Shown: positions 1-13,088, numbered from the stretch's first letter. The stretch is 64,000 nt of DNA from Cytospora piceicola (GCA_023375675.1 JALQBC010000071.1:36383-100382); one strand, 5' to 3'. The notes: generated by a model not told the origin, from the letters alone. Program-made: numbers and translations.

Positions 1-170
1 CCACCAAGGTCGAGTCCACTGACTTCATTCGACCTCAAGACTTCAGGCTAGGATGGCTTGATAATCTCACTCCAACAACACCACCAAACTGCCCTCAACA
101 TCGTCTTTAACACCCACATTTCTTACTCGGCACGCCCTCCTGCTATCGACCTCAAATCAAACCATCCGTC

Positions 171-212
171 ACATCGACTCCATTACATCGACTCCATCAC
201 ATCGACTCCATC
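171..212 (+). repeat. 14-bp tandem repeat, three units
   Basis: Three successive units of ACATCGACTCCATY stand head to tail, with a single T/C difference between units. It is a small minisatellite with no obvious coding role. Confidence 0.85.
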
Positions 213-424
213 ACGACAAGACTCAGTACCCAAGGTTTGCATCAATTGACTACTCTCTCTCTCTCTCCCTCACCCTCCCTCCTTCTCGCTCACACTAATT
301 TCTCTCCTTGCTCAAGGCTGCTCTCCACAACTTTCTTCCGACTACTCCTCCTTTATCTTGACCGTCCACCCACATCAAGCCACACGTCGAGCTGCGCCAT
401 ACACACAACTATCAGTTCCCCTTC

Positions 425-600
425 CGCTGCCTGCGAACCCCAGATCGCCCGTTGCTCCCCAGATCTAGGCCTGTGCTCGCAATTATCTGGAGATGTCCTA
501 TGCCTTGTGGCTATAATGGATGAGGGCCTGTTGCGTGATGGCCTAAACAGGCGGCTGGGTGGCGGCCGACATTCTGTGTTCAGACAAATGATTTCCCATG
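425..600 (+). repeat. Dispersed repeat R1, copy 1
   Basis: This segment shares an ordered series of blocks with copies near 2,187 and 3,463. The blocks are TTGCTCCCCAGATCTAGGCC, then a GATnTnCnGNAGAT-type block, then CCTATGCCTTGTGG, then GATGAGGGCCTGTTGC and GGCGGCTGGGTGG. Order and spacing are kept although single bases differ widely, so the copies are homologous but old. No coding frame is shared by all three. The nature of the repeat is unknown. Confidence 0.65.
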
Positions 601-1679
601 GTCGAACCTTGCAAGCTCGCCCTCTCTGACAGATGCATGCTATCTCCAACCTTACTGCTGTCAGGTCTTGTTCGCACAAACTCTATCTCCTGCGGGTTTT
701 TCCATTCTTGCTAACTCCCTTGCAGTCATCCTTTCAACTGTATCTCCACCTTACTATCTCACCGTCTCCGACACACGCCTGGCATCCATGACTCTCCAGC
801 CTTACTGCCCTTTGGTCTGATTCTCCCTCCATTCAAATTCCTTCTCGCTGAATCTTCGTTCTTCTTTGTTATATTTCCAACCATGTCCTTTCGCCGACAC
901 CGTCCTCGGTACCTCACATCTTCGGCCTTGTTGTCGTTACTCTGGGGTCTCCCGCTCCTGCCTTCAGCTTGATTCAATCTTGCTCACTCCCTCTGTCTCT
1001 TCCAGGTGTCTTTGCCATTATGCTATCCTCACCACAGGCGTGCAGCTGTCATTACTCTTCCTCCCTCTCCCATCTGCTTTTTGCTACCCTCATCCTGCTG
1101 TGTCGAGCCTCCTAAGGCTCTCGGGATTCGACAGGGCTAGATTCTCCCTCGATTCTCGGCTCTCTATCCGTTTGTACCGGCCTTGGTAAGTCTGAAAGCC
1201 CCCTTCCTTACTTTGTCTTTTCAATCATCCTCACAGCTGCGTTATCTCGAGTTCCGGAAACACACGTCGAGCTGTGTCGCTATCACCCAGAAACCTGCCC
1301 TCAAGTCTTCCAGTGGAGTTTCCAGGACGGTTGAACCGGATCTGACCTCCTCACTCTCCTCCCCCCTCGTTGACCAATGCATACCTTCCTAGTGGTGTGC
1401 TTATTCTCTATTCCATCAGGGACTGCCCTCAACCCCAAGCTATCCTAGAATACACAGCGCATCTCCCTCCACCGCAAAGGAGTCTCTTTCATCGGCGGTA
1501 CCCTCCTAGCATGCATGTCCGTCTACCCCCTGCATCCATCTCGCAACAGCACCAGCCAAGATATTAATTAACCGGGCTATTCCTCTCTCCTGCGCTGCTT
1601 CTGTAATACAGTTCCATATTGTTATATACAAAGCCCTTATAAACGACTTTTCTACATGACCCTACTTCCCACCACTAAA

Positions 1680-1918
1680 ATTTTTCTCCCACCACGACTT
1701 TTCTTCCCACCACGACATTTCCTCTTACCACGACTTTTCCTCTTACCACGACTTTTCCTCTTACCACAACTTTTCCTCTTGCCACGACTTTTCTTCCTAC
1801 CACGACTTTTCTTTCACTACTATTTCCTCTTACTACGACTTTTTCTCCCACCACGACTTTTCTTCCCACCACGACTTTTCTTCCCACCACGACTTTTCCA
1901 TCTTTTTCTCCCACCACC
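1680..1918 (+). repeat. 18-bp minisatellite (ACCACGACTTTT core)
   Basis: About a dozen 18 bp units of the form CTTTTCTTCCCACCACGA are arranged head to tail with small changes. The translation on either strand is a simple six-residue repeat (VVVGRK-like on the minus strand), so the long frames here are repeat artefacts. The core ACCACGACTTTT reappears in reverse orientation at 11.4 kb, and a related core occurs at 13.8 kb. Confidence 0.9.
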
Positions 1919-2186
1919 GCAGCCTTCTTCCTACGTTAACCCCAGCCTAAGGGTACTCCTTACAGAACTTGAGTACATCACGAACCAGATTCGTCTCTTT
2001 TCTCACGTTGAACTAATCCATCCCACCCACATCCAACAATCATCACCACATTCCACTTCCATTTTCTTTTTTCCTCTCTCCGATTGTTGGCCAGCTGATT
2101 GCCGCCCTACCCTGGCCGTGATGCGGCGGGCTTGGGTGACTTCAGTCTTCCCATCTAACTATCTCTGCAGTCTTGTTCTGGTCTTG

Positions 2187-2340
2187 ACTGCACGCTGCCT
2201 GGACGCCGGATTGCCCTTTGCTCCCCGGATCTAGGCCTGTCTGTGTCCGCAATGATCTGCAGATTTCCTAGTGCCTTCGGTGCAATCATGGAGGAGGGCC
2301 TGTTTGCATAATGGTTTTTCCTTACGGCTGGGTAGGGTAT
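2187..2340 (+). repeat. Dispersed repeat R1, copy 2
   Basis: This is the second copy of the repeat seen at 425-600. Matching blocks are TTGCTCCCCGGATCTAGGCC, GATTTCCTAGTGCCTTCGG, GGAGGAGGGCCTGTTTGC and TACGGCTGGGTAGG, in the same order and close to the same spacing. Confidence 0.65.
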
Positions 2341-3462
2341 ACATTCCGAACTTATCAAAATTCACCGACTTCCAAACTACCCAACTACCAACCAACCACA
2401 CCGGGCCAAGAACAAGATCGACATGTCTCTTGTCGTCTTACAATTAGCCAGCACCGCAACAGGTTCTGGATCTACCTCCTATCTCCATCTATAGTCTACC
2501 CACTCCAAGCCCGGCTCCCGGCTCCAGACCTCTACTCTAGCCCTACTACGTGTAAACCCAAGGCTTTCGGGAACGGTAACAAAGTCTTCGCACCTGCTAG
2601 CACCCCGCGGAATTTCGGTACCTTACCATGCATCTCGCGCACATTGTTTCTTCTTTCGCAATGTTGCTATCACCATCGTCTTCTCCTCAGCAATTTACTG
2701 TCCACTCCCCCAATCTACAGTTGCTCCTTTCAACGATGTCGCCGCATCCTTGGTGCCGCATCATCTTCAAGGACTTCAAACTCGACAGGAGAGGCTCTCA
2801 ACAGTCTCACATATTACCTCGCGCCTGAAATCCTGTCTAATAACAATCCTTAGCAACATGGCTGTATCCTCCACGCTTGCGTCTTCCGATGTCGCACATA
2901 ACACACAATATTGCACTCCAACGTCCCTCCTCTGCTCTGCTTGAAATACCTCGGTCCGGCGCCGGCGCCGATGTTACACACTGGACGCACATGAACTATA
3001 CGTCAATAGAGCTTCTTTACTTGAAAGCTAGTCGTGGTCCTCGGTCATGCTTTATTCCAGCTCATCCCAATGTCTGCTAGTCTGTCAATCCGCATGCGGT
3101 CCCTTACCCATCCTGTCCCTTCTTACTTTGCTCCCTTCGAACATTTCTTCTTTTTCCCTTCCTTGTTTTCCTGTCTTCACCCACCAATCAGTCACTATGC
3201 AAATAAGTAGTCACCTCTGCCGACCTTTCCCGTCAGATGCCGCAAACTCTGTCGACATCGTCATTAAAGGAAGCCGTCTGCTTCAACTTTGCTGTTGATT
3301 GCCCTGGCTATGTGACAGTGTGTAATGATTAGCCTGGCTTGCTTGCAAGGAATCTCCCTACGGCTACTTGGAGACGCATTGGGCTTGAGTGGTGGATTCT
3401 CTCTATCCCTTCTCATGTAACTCTACGGTCTCTGCAGCTAAATTTACCCAGGGAAGGTTTTC

Positions 3463-3635
3463 TACACGCTTGCTGGACCCCGGCTTCCAACTATTGCTCC
3501 TTGACGCCGTCTACGCTCCCCTCGCTGGCTCGCTATGACGACGTAGAGATTTCCTATGCTCTGTAGCCACGATGAACCGGGGCCTGTGTTGCTTGATGGT
3601 TGTTCCTTGCGGCTGGGCGACTGACGGATTGAACT
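3463..3635 (+). repeat. Dispersed repeat R1, copy 3
   Basis: This is the third and most diverged copy of the 425-600 repeat. Recognisable blocks are GATTTCCTATGCTCTGTAG, CGATGAACCGGGGCCTG, GTTGCTTGATGGTTGTTCC and TTGCGGCTGGGCGAC. It resembles copy 2 more closely at its 3' side. Confidence 0.55.
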
Positions 3636-3640
3636 CGATT

Positions 3641-3674
3641 CAACCCGACTCGACCCGACTCGACCCGACTCGAT
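3641..3674 (+). repeat. 10-bp tandem repeat
   Basis: Three units of CGACCCGACT (the first begins CAACC) are followed by a partial fourth. The array directly follows R1 copy 3. Confidence 0.85.
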
Positions 3675-4149
3675 GCTATTGATCTACCTCCTTCCCTACC
3701 TCTTGTAGCACTCTGACCTGGAACAAGCTCTCACCGCTTAACCTTCATCAACATCCCCTGGCCCGCACTTAGGTTCTTCTGAGCCCCAACACCTCCACGT
3801 CCATGTCCACAACAATACCCACAAAGCCTTGTTTGGCTCTTGTAAGAGGTCTCAGGTCTGTAACTAGCAAACCCCACCCTCCTAACCCCAGAATACTTAT
3901 AACGCCAACATAGAGATCACCTTTCCTAGTCTTCCTTCTTATGTATTTTCTATCTCTCCATCTTTCTTATCCGCAACATTCTTCAAACAATTCCTCCTCC
4001 TCCATCTGCCCTTGCATTATCGTCTGTTCCGACTTCTATTGTCTCCCCCCTTCCTACCCCCAATCCCCCTTTTGCCGAATATTCCAGAGCCCCACGTTGT
4101 CGAGCCTAAGCCCGAGGTGGAGTTACGCTTACTCTGTATAGACAATTGT

Positions 4150-7100
4150 CTCGTCAGGTGACTGGCCCTATAGTTACCGGCTTTGCCGGATCCGAGGACG
4201 TGGGTAGGCCGAAGGGCACAGATTCAGAGCTTGCAGGTTCACTAGGTAGCCGCGTGCGTGCTACGCCCTCATAAATGAAACCATAGGGCCATCCCAAAGG
4301 CGTCCAATGATTTATTCAGGGCCGAAACGTAATCTATCTTTCGGCCTTTATGCATACGGACTAAGACAGGGATAATGTGACACTTATCAACAGGAGATCT
4401 CGTCCAAACAACGCCTCAACAGAACAACTAGCAGACAGAATCAGGCGTGATACCGGAAGAGGACTTCAAACTAATCGAAGATCTCAATGAGCCATTTTTG
4501 GCTTTGCAGGGAGCATACCGCCACGAGCTAGAGGCGAGATCATCAGGTAACAGTATATGCATTATTAAGTGACCATTTATGCTGCTAGAGCCAAACCGTG
4601 GCTAAAACAAAACTGCCATCCGGAGGGTGACTTCGGCGGTAGCTTTCTACTACTAAGCTTGATTAGTCTTCAGCTCCCATGCTCATGTTAGACTGTCGAC
4701 TTGCACGTGAGAACCGCCACGAGCCTCCACCAATACTCGTAGACCTGAGCTGGGCCGGACGCAATGTCGAAAAGAACGAGGATGGCGTCAAAGGAAATAG
4801 CTGCGGTCCGCGTAACTCAAGGGGATAGATACATGTGCTTTTCATCACAGACAGACATGGATCACAGCAGTGCGTGCCTATGCTACCAATCAGGGTAGAG
4901 TTTGTCTAGTTCGAAAATGGCAAAGGTTTCCGGCTCACAGATGTCGAGGCTGCAGAAGGCGCCGTGCCACCTTCAGATGCCTATACCTTCCCATACTTCC
5001 TGCATCGTAGGAGATGCAATACTACTATTCGGTCTTCAGTGGATATGGTTGATATAGATTATCAACTTGAAGGAGGATACCTAGACGAGTGCTCTCATCG
5101 GGACTTGGTCCTAATCTATGTTGTCTTCGACCAATTTCTGTTAGTAATTCTCGAGGCGGCGTACCGAATTACCAAGTCATCTCCTCCCTCTATATGTCAT
5201 CACGGCACTCCTGGCTACCACCGATCTGGAAGCAGTGTCCTCCAGATGATCCCTCGCCTTTCATCTGGCTATGTTCGCTTAGCTTGTGAATCATGTGCTA
5301 TAGCAAAGGAATAACAGATGCGGTAAGCATGTGCGACTGCCGCACTGCTGAACGGTTGACAGTTGCCCTGCTTTGAACTCTTTCAGCAGACCTACTCTGC
5401 CTTGCGTTATCTATTCTGTCCAGCCTATCGAGGAGCCCCAGGACCATTGTATATTGGCGGGCGAGCATGAGAAAAGCATTATCGGGCTGAGAGATCATAT
5501 TGTTGTTATCGGCCTTGTTGTTACCGCATAGTTGACAACACAATAGCAGCACCCGAAGCCCTGTTTACCAAGATGACCGCCACTAAAACCAACGGCCTTG
5601 TCTGGCTTTGGTCTCTGGACATGGCCTCGTTGGAGTCGAGCATCCTCGGCAGCTAAAATTTTGATAGCAACCCGTTCATCACGACTGGTGGTAACATCAG
5701 AGTGGTTTGCATTTGAGAGGCAAAGGGAATGCACAAATATTTGGTTCGGGTGCCTGTACTCGCAACGGAACAGTCTGGGCTGGGTGGTGATGGCAGACTT
5801 GGTGTTTCTCGAAAGACTGAAAGCTTTATCCTTGGCATTCAAATGGACAAAATAGTTCAAGTTCATGATGGAATCGCCACCTTTCGCTAATAGCTACCTA
5901 GGCATCAACCTCGCCGAGGGCGACTCGGTTGACTAGACTATATCGTGTTTGTAAAATTTATGCTCTCGGGGTGAGTAACTAACTCATCGATTCTATCTTG
6001 ACCCGGCCCTCCCCGAGCCAAGCCGAGTCTGATATCAAGCAGACACTGCTCTCTTGCGACCAGAAGACATCCACAACGTAATCAGGGCTAACGCAGAGCC
6101 AACTCGAGAACCAAAGTTACAAACGAAGTCGCACCTTCGCAGTTTTGCTTGCCCAAATGACCAATAGCCTCATTCCATCCTCAACGGGGAGGTTATATCG
6201 GGATCGTGGAGGGCGATGTCGAACCAATCTGCAGAATAGACACAGGGAATTTGGGCAAAGCTCCAGCTGCTGATGTTGCATCTCAGCCACTCAGCCTCTC
6301 AGCCTCTATTAGATTCTTATCGAGAACTATGGACAGCGTTAAAAGGAACATACGTATCGGTGAACTATCTCTGTATGACAGTCAGATAAGATCACATGGA
6401 GAGGTTTTTGATCTCTCCAACTAAAGAAGCTGTTGCGGAGCTGATAGAAGGAAGTGAAGGATCATTCGACATATTGAGGCATGTCCCGATCGAGGATGAA
6501 GTGTTCCTGCTGCACAAGACGGATCCTCCCGGGTGGCCATCTTAAAGAGGTAGTAGTTGGGGCTCTAAGCGCCTTGAATCCTTGTAATAACATTAAATAT
6601 TAAATCGCCAACTTTAACTTGGCAAGGTAACCCGAGTTATCTCTCGCATATCGGGTGAAGCAATGCTACTTGTTTGAACATAGCTCCCGTGACACGAAGC
6701 CGGTCACCTCGAGCCCTAGCTCTAGTAGCGGCCCAGACATGTGCAATACCCGGCCGCGGGTGAGGTTCTAGAGTCCGCTGCACATATTATATGCAATCTA
6801 GACGAAGCGCAGCTCTTAAATTATACCGCTCTTAACTTAGGGTCAGACTCGGGGGCTAGGGACAGGAACATGGCTACAGGATCCCCCCAGCCGGACATCT
6901 AATCCAAAAGGTTCTGTCAGACGAAGGTTCTGCTAAAGTTATAATAACTCGGCTTGGCGAAAAAGCCTTCTAGTATGAAGGTGCAACGCAACCTACATTG
7001 TTCGTCGTTACATACTATGAACAATCCATTCACCTCGGGCATAGTCATATGGGTAAATGATATCTACAGCTGGCATAGGAGCCGGTGTAGGTTGTCTTGA

Positions 7101-8136
7101 TCGAGCAGTAAGGTATGATACGTATACCAGGTGCAGAATGCTCATTTAGACCGGGCGAGATAATGACTGCGTCGGTAGCCGCTGGGGATATCCTATGACC
7201 CGGGAGCACGATTAATCTGTTAACTAATATTAAGGAGGGTTCTTCGTAAAGCCGGGTCTACCTGGTATGTTGTGGCTTTGGGGTCCTCTTGCTAATCCTG
7301 GTTCTCTTGCTTCCAATGATGATATTGTTGTTGGTTCTGCTGCTGCTGTCTGTGCATATAATATAGTACATATACCTAGAAGAGGAGGATTTACTAGATA
7401 CATGCCCAGATAGCAACCAAATCTAAGAATAATGAAGACATGCGATAGCACTAGCTATAATAATAGCCCAGAGCCTAGCCAGAATCTACCATTCAAGGTC
7501 TCGGCCGTCGTCATCCTCGTCGTCATAGTCCTGCCGCAAAATTTCTAGGTCCAAGATGGACACTATAGCCGATACTGCCTCGGTGGTGCCGCAGCGAGGG
7601 CGCCAACCTGAAAGTTCGTGTCAATAGGAACCACAACGCTGCCTTCATCGTGGCGGACCAGACCAGCATCTACGGTTGCGATTATGCGGCCTCTGTGCTC
7701 CACACCAGCCTATGAATCAGGGGAGCAATTAGTGGACCAAGAACACTCCGGACTGGGCCTTAATTAAGGTAGGGATCTTGGAATTGATTCTGTCTGATGT
7801 AGTAACAAATTGGTATATGATGAGTTATAGTGACAGTCTCTCGAAGTCATTCGTCGGTAATCAAGGTAAGATTTCAAAGGCATGCAAAATCCTTCCTTCC
7901 TTCTTCCAACCACCCACTCGAAGTACTTAAGAAAGTATAAATTGGTAGACATACGTGTTATCAACTCGGTGTTATACAGTGGTAACATTAATTACGTAGT
8001 CGTCTGCTAATTCAATAATATAGAGCATAATTATCCTCCCAATATAACAGCTCGCCCAAAAGCGGCCATAGCCTTTCCGGACATACCAGCCAGTCTGACA
8101 TTACTATTCTTCGAATAAGATAATCCGCTCTCAGTT
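4150..8136. other. Gene-less region with broken coding-like scraps
   Basis: I find no intact gene here. Coding-like scraps occur on the minus strand. One near 5,635-5,680 reads RDERVAIKILAAEDA, which resembles the VAIK strand of a protein kinase. A frame near 5,090-5,270 is interrupted by stops. A tail near 7,490-7,620 is acidic (QDYDDEDDDGRDLEW) and ends at a stop, with a pyrimidine-AG site in front of it. None can be joined into a gene by eye. The region may hold decayed genes, or a gene with small exons that needs transcript data. Confidence 0.35.
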
Positions 8137-11100
8137 ATGGGCACATCTTACCAACAAAGGGTCCCTGGACAGTCATATATTGCAGCCTGTAGCCTTTTAA
8201 TATACTTCATCAGGTTTTCCACGACTTCAAAGATCACCTACCGCCCGGTCGTGGCCCTCTCCAGCTCCTTCTCTGGATTTTTTCCCTTATCGACAGGCTT
8301 GTCAGCTTTTCGTCAAGGTTCGCCATCCCGTCCCACAGTATCAGTAGCTCATAGCACCAGGCGAGGAAGGAAGATGTGGGAAGTCAGACCTCTGGCCTAC
8401 TGGGCAGTGACGGTGGCGATGTTGTAGGAGTAGTCTGCCTCCTGGTTCTCGGTCTCGTTCTCGTGAGAGGTGGCCGCAGAGAGAGGTGGGTATGCAGTCA
8501 GTGGACGAAAGCATGGGTGTTTGGGAGGGGGAGAGAGAGAAAGTGTGTGCGTGTGTGTTTGTATGCTTGTGTGAAGTGAGAGCTCAATTACTAATTACAC
8601 GATCCCATGTATGTCTACTCACAATTCTCAACAATATTGTCCTTGTCCCCGTGCACTTGAACGCAACTGGTAGAAGGAGACTGGTCCAAGATAGGGCCTC
8701 GTCTATAAACCGGACTATGGTCTCGTTGGCAGGATTAACATCGATCGGTCACGGGGCGACCGATCCGAGAAGCCAAAAGATGGAGCAACATTTAGACATG
8801 TTGCTGAACTACTTCTCATCAGAATATAGAACTGAGACCTCATATTTCACCAGTATTCAACTATGCTGCCATTTCTACTGCTGGTAGAATTGATCTGGCT
8901 GGCCATATCCAGACTGTCCTGCTTCGACCTTGTCGTCCTGTCCGGGTCTTACTTCGAGACTGCTACGCTCCGCAAGGTACTTCTCCACGAGGGCCTGCTA
9001 CTCCTCAATTTAGTCATTGTTGTAGGATTCCCTGGTGTCTTTGCGACTGTGACTAATATAATAAATCTGCATGTGGGCCGGATGGCTGAACTTGAGTAAA
9101 GCCAGGGTTTAAGTCGAGGCTCGGTCAAGGTTGATTCTTTCTTTTTATTTCGTTTTTTCACCGCGGAATTCTATGAATTTGTCCTTTAGTTGTATACATA
9201 GGAGCTCTGTGACAGCCCTAGGTATTCACCAACAGCCCTTGAATTGTTTGCAACAGACGATTGATCCAAGCCTAATTCTGCATCACATATGTTCCATCCC
9301 TACAAATGGGTTCGAAATTCAAAGGTATCTTTTGCCCTCAACTGTCAGAAGTCAATGGAATAAACATGGAATGGGAACCTGGCCTAGTGGTAGCAGTAGC
9401 AGAACAGTCTGTTCAACAATCGAGAAAACAAATAGGATGATCAATAATGAACGTATCTACCCAGGCACGCGAAGTTGTGTCTGTACGTACTTTGTTGTTA
9501 CCCTTCCGGGTCGGTTCCCTCCAAAAGACTACATAATAGGTAGTCACTAGCGAAACAAGAGAGGATTGGGTGCAGCACACACACAAAGCAGCACGTACCC
9601 ACCGTATTCCGTGACAGCCAATGAATCACATGTTTACTCCTTCTCCTCATAGTAGCTGGTTCAGAAATCGTACTTGGAAGTCCAAACCTCCGAGTGCAAT
9701 CGCTGAAGTGTGCGTGATGGGCGAGTTTACTCTTTCTTTTCAAATGCCTGTCCATCTACGTCAAAGCTGATACATACAGCTTTGCTCAGCCATGGTTGGT
9801 GGTGACCAGATCCATGAGCATTAAAAGATTTGACCAAGTCATGGCTGAGTCTGAGTCACTCGCCGCCATCATGACCTTGCCTCGTTCCGGGGCACGGCAA
9901 CTACAATGAGTCCGACGACAAAGCCAGCGATGTCGACAGCGAGAAGATAAGCCACAACTCTGATCATATTAGAGGCGAGCCGGGAGCAACAAAGACTATG
10001 CCTGAAGCTTCCCACGCACTTCGACGAAGCAGGTCACGCCAACTATCACCATCACCGCCGCCACTAGGGTTGTCATCGATAAAGACTTTATAAATACGCA
10101 GAACCACTTCCTAGGGAACCGGATAAGACTAAGTTCCCTACGTCCTTCACAGTAGCAACAACCCCACCCAACGTCTCACACCTACGCTCACAATTCCTAC
10201 CAAACATGAAGTAACAAGCCAGCAATAGACACCGAACCAGTGGCACGCCATGCCTACTCGCCTCGTATGCTTAGGCCTGCTTTGCAAGGAGAAGGTTGTG
10301 AAGGTCCAAGAGCAATAGCTGGTTGAGAACATGAGGGTGAAGGGGTCACTCTGGGGACCAGATCCGGGAAGTGCTGAGGAAGAGCAGAGGAGAATAGTGA
10401 CCCATTTTATGGAAGTGAACCGCTCAACTTTCAGAAGAGGAAGAAGCTGCGTATACCTCACCTTCACCTTCACTGGCTGGTATTGACTCAGAGGCTTGAG
10501 AAGGAAGAGGCTGACAGCGACGGTCAAAAGCCCTGGTATTGCCACCGTACCTATACCCTCAACGAGAGCCTTACCAACAGGTCCGACGTGGTACTGCCCA
10601 AACAGCCGCGACAGTGACAGGAGGATGACTTATGGGAGATAGGCCGGTGGTGAGGAGGGGGGACATAAGAGAGAGCTAGAGTTCCGTAAGTCAGATAGTT
10701 ATTCAGATGGATGAAACATAGGATACTTCAGAGGCACTCCTAGGCAGAACTCAAGCTTTGAATTATCTCGCATTTGCCTATTGATAGCTTCTATCCAGTA
10801 CCTAAGCCTCACACTGGGTCAGTACTAAGTAATTACTAGTATTCGACCACTAGTGGTCGTTGTGCTAAAGACAGACGCGACAACTCACTGGTCTTTCCCT
10901 AATAAGTTAGTAAGAGTTGAGTTCATGACCTGGATTGTCCTGAAGTCAATCAATTGTCTGAGTATATGGGCTCACCCTTTATATGGTATAAAATTGCCGG
11001 CTCGATTAGCAGGGCTTAGACTAGAACGAGGCTGTTGTGTATGAGACTCGTGGCCTAATAATCAGTTCAGCGGGAAATCTGAAGAATAGTCCAGGCCTCG

Positions 11101-11430
11101 GTCTCATACGGGGTAACTACCTCCAGATCCTGAATCTCATCTTTTTTCACAAAGACGCCTTCTTCAGACTGATCAGACCATCAGCCCAGCCCAAGCCCAG
11201 TCGCACCACTTTGACTTGTGCTATCCCGAAGTCCACATCGAAATCGACATCGACGTTCGAAGTGTTACCAGCTTGACAGTATGGTCCAACATCGAAGCGA
11301 CAACCGCAGCATTGTGGTCCTCGACCTTCTCCGCCGCCGCCACTGCACCCAGGGCTCCGGCGCGGAAACTCTCGCCGTCTCCGTCCTGGCCCGTGGTGTC
11401 GGTTATTGCCTTAATGCTAGCGTGGAGCGC
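8137..11430. other. Gene-less region with one coding-like segment
   Basis: No complete gene can be supported. Besides the minus-strand segment at 10,147-10,640 (listed separately), the minus strand near 8,880-9,030 has a frame rich in acidic and Gln residues (EEQQALVEKYLAERSSLEV) flanked by stops, which suggests a decayed or intron-split coding segment. A G-rich, GT-rich tract lies near 8,515-8,575. I see no tRNA or rRNA. Confidence 0.35.
10147..10640 (-). other. Possible coding segment of a membrane protein, unassigned
   Basis: On the minus strand a frame reads LSRLFGQYHVGPVGKAL and continues into VAIPGLLTVAVSLFLLKPL, a hydrophobic stretch that could be a membrane helix. The frame stays open past an in-frame stop just upstream only if a 3' splice site (ccataag, about 10,630) is used. 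Downstream, a GTGAGG donor near 10,460 followed by a pyrimidine-rich CTCAG near 10,375 could mark an intron. I do not recognise a family, and no start or terminal exon is clear. It may be a gene fragment or a pseudogene. Confidence 0.22.
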
Positions 11431-11432
11431 TA

Positions 11433-11552
11433 GAGCAAAAGCCGTGTAGCCAGAAAAGCCGTGGACCTAGCAAAAACCGTGAGTCCAGCAAAAGTCGTGG
11501 GCCCGGCAGAAGTCGTGTGCCTAGCAGAAGTCGTGGAGCTAGTAAAAGCTAA
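11433..11552 (+). repeat. 18-bp minisatellite, inverted relative of the 1.7-kb array
   Basis: Six to seven units of the form AGCAAAAGTCGTGGGCCC stand head to tail with changes. The conserved core AAAAGTCGTGG is the reverse complement of the CCACGACTTTT core of the array at 1,680-1,918, and the period is also 18 bp. The two arrays therefore look like one minisatellite family in opposite orientation. Confidence 0.8.
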
Positions 11553-13088
11553 AGTCTGAATCCAACCTCGAGGTTCTTAAAGGGTATTTAGGCTATGTAC
11601 AACTATAACGTTCAATGTAACATTTCCACATCTGCTTGTTTGTAAATCTGAAATTCTAGCGACGTCTTACTTAAGCACTGTAAGCAACAGACTTTAAGGT
11701 TAAGAGACAATAAGAATGAAGTGTGATGGACGTAAGCAGAAGTGGTGTTGAAAAAAATTAGTGAAATCTGGCTGAGGCTAGCTACCCTAGGTTAGGGTCG
11801 TTGAAGCCGAAGGAGAAGAGTGAACAGGAAATCGGCAGGGTGAGATGACACAGACTGACTGTCGAAGTTGAAATTGATGTTTATGTCAGCATTGGAATAG
11901 TTACAGCAGTTCGCGTCTCTGGTGTTTCCTTTCTAGGTTAATACAAGAGGGACAAGTTCGACGAGGTCAAAGAATAGACTTGCCGCAGGATAAAAGTCGG
12001 GCAGGCAGGCCGCAGAGAAACCACAAGAAGACCGAGTGAGCATCGGGCAAATGGCAGTCAGCGTGGGAAGAAGGAAGGAGGACAGATGACCAAGATGTGA
12101 TTTTGCTGGTACTGTTGACAAACATCGGGCGTAGTAGCAAAAGAGCAAGCAGCTGAGACCAGGAAATATAGCTACCCAGCCGCTCTGAACCGGCCTTATG
12201 CAAAACAGGCCCTTGATACATCTTAGCTATACCTACGTAGGGAGCAGGTAAAGGCATGGGATGTCTCCATATGTTTGTTATAGCGGGCCAAAGAGGGGTC
12301 TTGGAAGGCTGGGAGGTCTAGACGGTGGGTGGAGAGCGACAGGTTTGCAATCAGAGTGGTCACAGGCAGCGTGCAACCGTGGAGTTACATGGGAAGTAAT
12401 GGATCCTTTGTCTCGTCCGAGGACATCACATGAGCAGACATTACAGCAGAAACCGTAGAGTTAAGTAGGAAGATTTCTGGGAAAGTCACCCACGCCCACC
12501 GACAACTCCACGAGTAGTAGACTGTGGGCAATTCCCCTTCCTTTCCTCTCCTTTCGCGAGTATCGCGAAGGATTAGATTCGTCGGGGCTCAAGACTCCAC
12601 CCGGTTACAGCCAGCGCGGTTCTTGGAAGAGGAGCTGTGTTTGTACTGGAAACAATGCTGGTGAAAGAATGGAAATTGAAACTGAATTGAGCCTGGGAAT
12701 GGAGATTGATGTGGATGCTCGTTGAAAGATCAGTCTGGGTGATTGACGGCGAGCGAGATAGTGCGCCGCATGAAGCGGAGGGACCACCAAGAATAAATAA
12801 AGGGATGGATGGATAATGAATATGATTGGATGACAATGAGATTAGTTGCATAGCGAATAGTAAGTGTGTAGGTTGACGTAATTTTAGAATCTTGGAAGCT
12901 AATAATGGTGTTGTTGTTGTTGTTTTGACTGTGTATAAAAAAGAATTAGAGTAAGTGGAAGAGAAAAAAGTCATGAACTTTCAATCGACATCGCATGTAA
13001 CAATGTTAACAACTTGCAGCAGGCTAATTATGGCTTGGTACCGATAGCGGGGTATAGCGGGGTCAAGTGTTCCGGTCCGGAATGTGAT

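Larger units (their letters stand above)
1..4150. other. Pyrimidine-rich region without an intact gene
   Basis: The plus strand is strongly C+T rich over about 4 kb. Open frames are short and low in complexity, and the longest (192 codons from 1,656) is only the translation of a minisatellite. I see no domain, no convincing intron-exon chain and no RNA gene. The stretch holds the tandem repeats and the three dispersed repeat copies listed separately. It could be an old, diverged repeat cluster or a long untranslated or intergenic region; I cannot tell which. Confidence 0.5.

Noticed and set aside
1656..2234. 192-codon open frame rich in Leu, Phe and Pro
   Set aside because: Most of it translates the 18 bp minisatellite. 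The rest has no domain or coding bias.
9375..9410. tRNA-like A box (TGGCCTAGTGGTAGC)
   Set aside because: No B box (GTTCRANNC) at the right distance and no acceptor stem could be formed.
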